A stretch of 64,000 bases of DNA from Albifimbria verrucaria (Eukaryota; Ascomycota; Sordariomycetes; Hypocreales; Stachybotryaceae). The DNA is taken from positions 6,820,001-6,884,000 of the forward strand of contig JAHREC010000013.1 of NCBI GenBank assembly GCA_020081605.1, given 5' to 3'. Shown here piece after piece: positions 59,301 through 64,000 of the stretch; the first letter of the stretch is position 1; every line of letters begins with the position of its first letter. The notes beneath the pieces were generated by a model, which saw nothing but the letters and a program-made list of their open reading frames with translations, ran no database searches and was not told the DNA's origin. The position numbers and the translations under genes are program-made.

Positions 59301-62300
59301 TATATTAATGGCATGTCGTACTCCAGGTAAAATTTCGTGGTCGGAAACTCACAAGCAGGAGAATATCTTTCTCTTTCGGCTCCACTCTCTTAACCTTGTG
59401 CACTGCGAGAAGCAGGTCATTCGAGATGGTAAAGACATTGAAGTCGTACTCCTCAAGCTTGGCCACCGTACCATTTACTCCGGCGACTAGCAGGATTCCT
59501 TGTTCTTTGATCAGACCTAGAATGCTTCTTAGCAGTTCATCAGTCATCTCAATGGTCTTTTGTCGTAGTGTTAGCGACAAACTAAACGAGCTGTAAGGTA
59601 ACTAGAAAACACTTACGATTCGGTTAATGATGACATCAAAAGGACGAGTTTCGTTGACTTGAACATAAAGAACATTTCCTTCATCTATTCTAGCAGATTG
59701 CCACGACCCAGACCATGATAAGTTTGACTGGGAGTCAGACAATCTTGGCAACATATGCCCAATTTTGTTGTTTGTATCCTCAACTTCTAGCACCCGCATC
59801 CTTGGGTTGGTATGGCCCAGCAGCCCTAAAACCACCATAATCTTAGTCAAGGAGTCGCCAACATCACTTTCATGAGTAGGTTGAGCAACGGCGGTGATGT
59901 AATCCGTTAATGCTTGTTGGCATCCTGGAACCAGGCTGAAGATGTCCGGCTTCCACACGACTCGAAGGCATGGATGGCGTTGCAGATCTTGATCTTCATT
60001 CTTTGATCTCATTGTTCCCATGTACAGTGACATTCTGACATCTTTAAAGTCAATTAAGGTTGCATCACTGATAAGTGTTGATGAGATCTGCATTGTAGAA
60101 ACCCCAGTCTTCTTTGTGTTGGTGTAGATTTCAGCATCCGGCTGAATACCAAGAGCTTGTCTAAGGTTGACTGTACATTCGCTGATAAATACTGGCAGAT
60201 ATGCGCGAACTTTGCTGAAATTACCAGCGGTACTCCCCATGATAGCTGCTTGCAGGCAGGCGTCGAGACTGATAGGGTGAACCGGATAATATGTATCCGG
60301 GAATTTTTCCAATGGTTGTTTGAGCGACGTCGTGCTTATAGCATTGGTTCTCAGTCGATTGCCATCAGTACTGAGAGTTTTTATTGACTGAAAACTAGTT
60401 CCAAATCTCAAGCCTGCGTCTGCAAATTTCTGATACCATTTCTCCATTGCCCACACATCACATCCGGCCAAAGGCTCGGGCTCTACGCTGAGTGTTTCTA
60501 TAGCTGTGTAGTGAACACGGATGCTTCCGGAGCAATGCATTGCCGTCCTTCCAGAGTTCCATGTAGAGATTGAGAAGTCGAACCACTCTGAGGATGTAGT
60601 TGATGTCGAGATCTTCCTACTGCACAGAGTGGTATGAAGCTCTGTTTCGTTCTGCTGAACCAAATCATCGACTAGTACAAATGCCGTGTTGATTGCAGTA
60701 TTCCGGAAGTTGAAAGAGGTTGCGGGGACAAGTTTTCCATTTTGAGTTGGTCTTTGATGCCCAATGCCTGTGAAACTGCTTCTATAGCTATCGCCAAATA
60801 ACCCGCTGCCGGAAACACAATCTGACTGTCAACCATGTGGTCACGCAGCCAGGGTGCCTCCTCCAGCTTTACAATGTTACGCCAAGACCATTCGATTCCA
60901 TTTCCCGCCAACTGTGCCGAGCCTAGCAACTCATGGCGTAAATATTTGCGATTTCTCAGTTCCACACTTGCTCGAGGCTCCGACCAGAGCAGAGGCCCAG
61001 AATGGTCCCAAGGGTAAGATGGGATATCATGTAGGCGTACCATATCACGCTCTGGAAGGCGATGAATAAAATCCCAGAGTATGTCGTGGCCATAAGAGAA
61101 GAGGATACCAACAGCACGAACTAGACATGTATTCGCATTTTCACCCCTGATAAGTGTTGGTGTGTAATAAGGAAGCATGGTGCTGCGTTCACCAAGACTG
61201 GCCCGGAACTGGTTGATCGGACCTTTAAGAGCGCTGTGAGGTCCTACCTCCAATAAGTGATATTTTCCATCATTTGCAAGATTCGAAAGTGCAGATGTGA
61301 ATAAAACAGGGCTTTCTAGGTTGTCCCTCCAGTAGCGTGCCATGTTTGTATTTCTGCTGACTATCATGGTTTGTCTGTCATGCAATCCAACAGAGGAAAA
61401 CATTTTGGTATCGGTAGTGCTCTTTCTTTCTGTACATTCTGTGAGATGAGGCTTGATGAGATCCTCATAGAGCTGAGAAATCTCCGTCATCATGTAGGAG
61501 TGATAGGCACGTCCTCCTGTTTTGAGGTTTCGTACAAAGATTTTGCGCTCTTGCAATATCGTAGAGAGCTTTTCCACCACTTCTTTTGGTCCACTCAATG
61601 TAACGCTCTGGGGCGAGTTTACACAAGCTATCACAACTTGTCCCTTAGTGCCAGTCTCCGCGATGACATCTTCAGCCTCCTCGATATCGAGGCCAACGGC
61701 TAACATAGCGCCTTCAGCTTGCAATTTGCCCATGGCATAGCCTCGCATATATGCAACAATGATGGCCTGCTTTGCAGTCAACAGCCCAGCAGCATAAGCA
61801 GCGGCAATTTCCCCAGAGGAATGCCCCACAACCGCTTGTGGGTAAACTCCATTCGCTCGAAACTCGTCCACAAGAGCTATTTGAACTGCTGTACATAGAG
61901 GTTGGCTGAGAACCGGGTCGTCTATCGACTGAACTGTCAAAAGACCAAGGAGGACATTTTCTAGAGTCCATGCCGGAACAATACTCGATGGCAAAACTGC
62001 AAAACTGCGTCCAATCGCTGTATGCTGGCAGCAAACCTGTCATTCAACATTAAAAGCTCTTTGGCCATGCCGGAATATTGTGCTCCCTGGCCTGTGAAGA
62101 TAAAGGCAAGCGATAAAGGGTCTATCTGCATCGGCTCATCGGTAGAAGTTGGATTCTCTAGTCTGATCGATGGCGATCCTTCTGACTCGGTCTCAGCCAA
62201 CAAGAAGCTTCTAAATTTGAAGTTTTCTTGTTGTCGAGCTAAAGTGAAAGCAAGCTTTCCAAGGTTGTTTTGCTCACAGGTTTTGACATGTTCCATAAGC

Positions 62301-64000
62301 TGCCTTCGACGCATCACCAGCGACTCTAGGGACGCAGCGCTATATGGTAGCACAAATAGCTGCTTAGTGTAAGCATCTACAACAGGCTCTTCCAAAATAG
62401 ATAGACTGGGTCTTCCAAGATAACACTCCGGGGCCTCAACAATTAAATGTGCATTTGCGCCTCCGTATCCAAATGAGTTGATACTGGCTCGTCGAATGGA
62501 CCGGGGCCAGGTCTGTGGTTTGGTAAGCACCTGTATGTGACGCGATTTTGTGTCGACTAGCAAACTACAGTCAGAAAGATTTTCAAGTAAGTGCATGATG
62601 TGAGGCCTTACGTAGTGGATTCAAGTTTTTCACACCATAAGTAGACGGTATGTAGTCTTTGTTGAGTGCCAGTGTGACTTTCAACAACGACGTGAGACCG
62701 CTTGCTGCTTCACTATGCCCGAAAGTTGGTTTGACCTTGGATTTATAGCATTAGATATCTGCAGAATTAAGTAAACTACTTATGCCTTGAGGTTCTTGCG
62801 TAAATTGAATTAATAACTCACCGATCCTATCATCAAAGGAGCTGCTTCTCTGTGTTGGAAACAGTTGCTGAGGGCCTCCACCTCCACAGGGTCTCCCACT
62901 CGAGTTCCGGTCCCATGGCATTCCACATAATCGGTCTCTGATGGATCGAGGCTTGCGCTTTTGTATGCTTTGAGAATCACTTCCTGTTGAAATTCCGCGC
63001 TTGGGAGCGCAATCCCAGAGGTTCGGCCATTCCTATGAATATTTCAGTTCCAGTAAAGCCTGTTTGATGGCAGTAAGACCCACGCGTTAGTAGCCGAGCC
63101 ACGTATGATAGCCCAGATCTTATCGCCATTCTGTTTCGCAACTGACAGCCGCTTTAGGTAAACAGCATTAACTGCCTCAGCGCGGCCGTAACCATCAGCT
63201 GATTCATCAAACGTATGGCATGCTGAAGTTGGTGAGAGGACTCCAGCCTTCGCGGTTCCTATATGCTGCTCGATGCTTGTAATTAGATTTGCGCCTGCAA
63301 CGACTGCACTATCGCACTCTCCGCAATTTAAGGCTTGTATTGCGGCGTGGAGGCAGTACAGAGAAGATGAGCAGGCAGTATCTAAGGTGAAACTGTTGAT
63401 TGTCAACACAACTGATTCGCATACCGACAACGATTCCAGTAACTATTAAACTAACCTTGGTCCATGGAGGTTGAATACATGACTTATCCTGTTCGACAAA
63501 ATAGCCGTTCCCGTGCCAGTGGCGTTGTATCGATGTGCACAGTCAGGATCCCTCGCTTGCGTCGTCTGGTAGTCAACGGTAAAATTCGCCACATACGCAG
63601 CAGTATTGGAACCAGAAATCTCTCGCATAGAAGATCCAGCATGTTGTAAGCATTCATAGACTACCTCTAGAAGATTTCTCTGCTGGGGTCCATGTACGTC
63701 GACTCAAGATTGCTGATGTTGAAGAAACTATTATCGAATTGACGAACATCGCCTTGAAGAAAGTAGCCGCCCTTCGAGTTGATGGATCCATCGCGTTTAC
63801 CATTCGGATGGTAGAAGCCATCAATGTTGAAACACTCCGGTGGTATCGCGCCTTGAGCTGTTTTTCTTCCATTAGGAAGTTCCACAACTGGGACGGCGAG
63901 CGAACACCCCCAGGGAGGCGGCATGCTAAGCGAGATATTGATCAGCTATGTCTTCACACAAAGACGTGAACTTGATTGTAAGAAGAAGTGTCAGCGAGAA
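56368..64000 (-). CDS. Highly reducing polyketide synthase (KS-AT-DH-psiMT-ER-KR-ACP), 5' end cut by window edge
   Basis: A type I iterative PKS. KS (about 62.6-63.93 kb): ACRLPGGV, YMDPQQRNLLEVVYE, FTLDTACSSSLYCLHAA with the Cys, VECHGTGTRVGDP and TFGHSEAASG with the two His. AT (60.95-62.1 kb): FIFTGQGAQYSGM, VVGHSSGEIAAAYAAG with the Ser. DH (60.1-60.9 kb): LRDHMVDSQIVFPAAGYLA with the His (Ser where H-x3-G has Gly) and HPISLDACLQAA with the Asp. A degenerate MT at 59.6-59.85 kb has MRVLEVEDTNN. ER (57.8-58.75 kb): GDRVAVQMPN, VLIHAGAGALGMAAI. KR (56.8-57.6 kb): YLLVGCLGGLGRSLS and SNYCAANGFLDNFA. ACP: LDQFGVDSMIAAEFR with the Ser carrying phosphopantetheine. No thioesterase or release domain follows. 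Apparent base losses at 63861-63865, 63685-63688, 61993-61996 and 60724-60727; several short introns. An intron may end at about 63931, so the start codon is probably outside the window. Confidence 0.95.

Noticed and set aside
1..64000. CRISPR arrays, bacterial-type ribosome binding sites, operons or riboswitches
   Set aside because: The DNA is fungal; no regularly spaced short repeats are present and the gene structure is eukaryotic.

Overview
The window is nuclear DNA of a filamentous ascomycete (Pezizomycotina). Genes are monocistronic, lie on both strands and are interrupted by short GT-AG introns of roughly 40-110 nt. The gene content is typical of such fungi: a complete quinate-utilisation (qut/qa) cluster, a highly reducing polyketide synthase, HET-domain and Pth11-like proteins, berberine-bridge-like oxidases and a cutinase. 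I cannot place it below subphylum.

Layout. 0.3-7.4 kb: a secreted FAD oxidase and a CSC1/DUF221 membrane channel. 7.4-13.9 kb: gene-poor, with a 176-bp foldback element, a 24-bp direct repeat and one small C2H2 zinc-finger gene. 13.9-25.7 kb: secreted M28 peptidase, MFS drug-type transporter, HET protein, DapA-family aldolase, short-chain dehydrogenase (SDR) and a CE12-type esterase. 26.4-37.4 kb: the quinate cluster. It holds qutE (type II dehydroquinase), qutC (dehydroshikimate dehydratase), qutB (quinate/shikimate dehydrogenase), qutD (permease), qutA (Zn2Cys6 activator) and qutR (AROM-derived repressor). Two perfect GGATAA-N4-TTATCC palindromes and one near-perfect copy lie in its promoters. 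Together these genes import quinate and convert it through dehydroquinate and dehydroshikimate to protocatechuate, under an activator/repressor pair. 38.3-42.2 kb: an FMP42-like MFS carrier and a cutinase. 43.9-64 kb: two SDRs (one apparently decaying), a P450, a Pth11-like receptor, a third SDR, a second berberine-bridge-like oxidase and a KS-AT-DH-(dead MT)-ER-KR-ACP polyketide synthase that runs off the right edge. This last block is probably a biosynthetic gene cluster.

Quality of the sequence. Nearly every gene longer than about 1 kb is broken by one-base losses inside short homopolymer runs. I located more than 30. Adding one base at each gives coding lengths that are exact multiples of three for nine genes, so I read these as under-called bases in an unpolished assembly and not as pseudogenes. 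Gene coordinates below span such breaks. I did not find a convincing wholly new system; the most noteworthy signals are the quinate regulatory sites, the CpG-decayed foldback element, the dead methyltransferase in the PKS and a possible newly formed intron in the decaying SDR.
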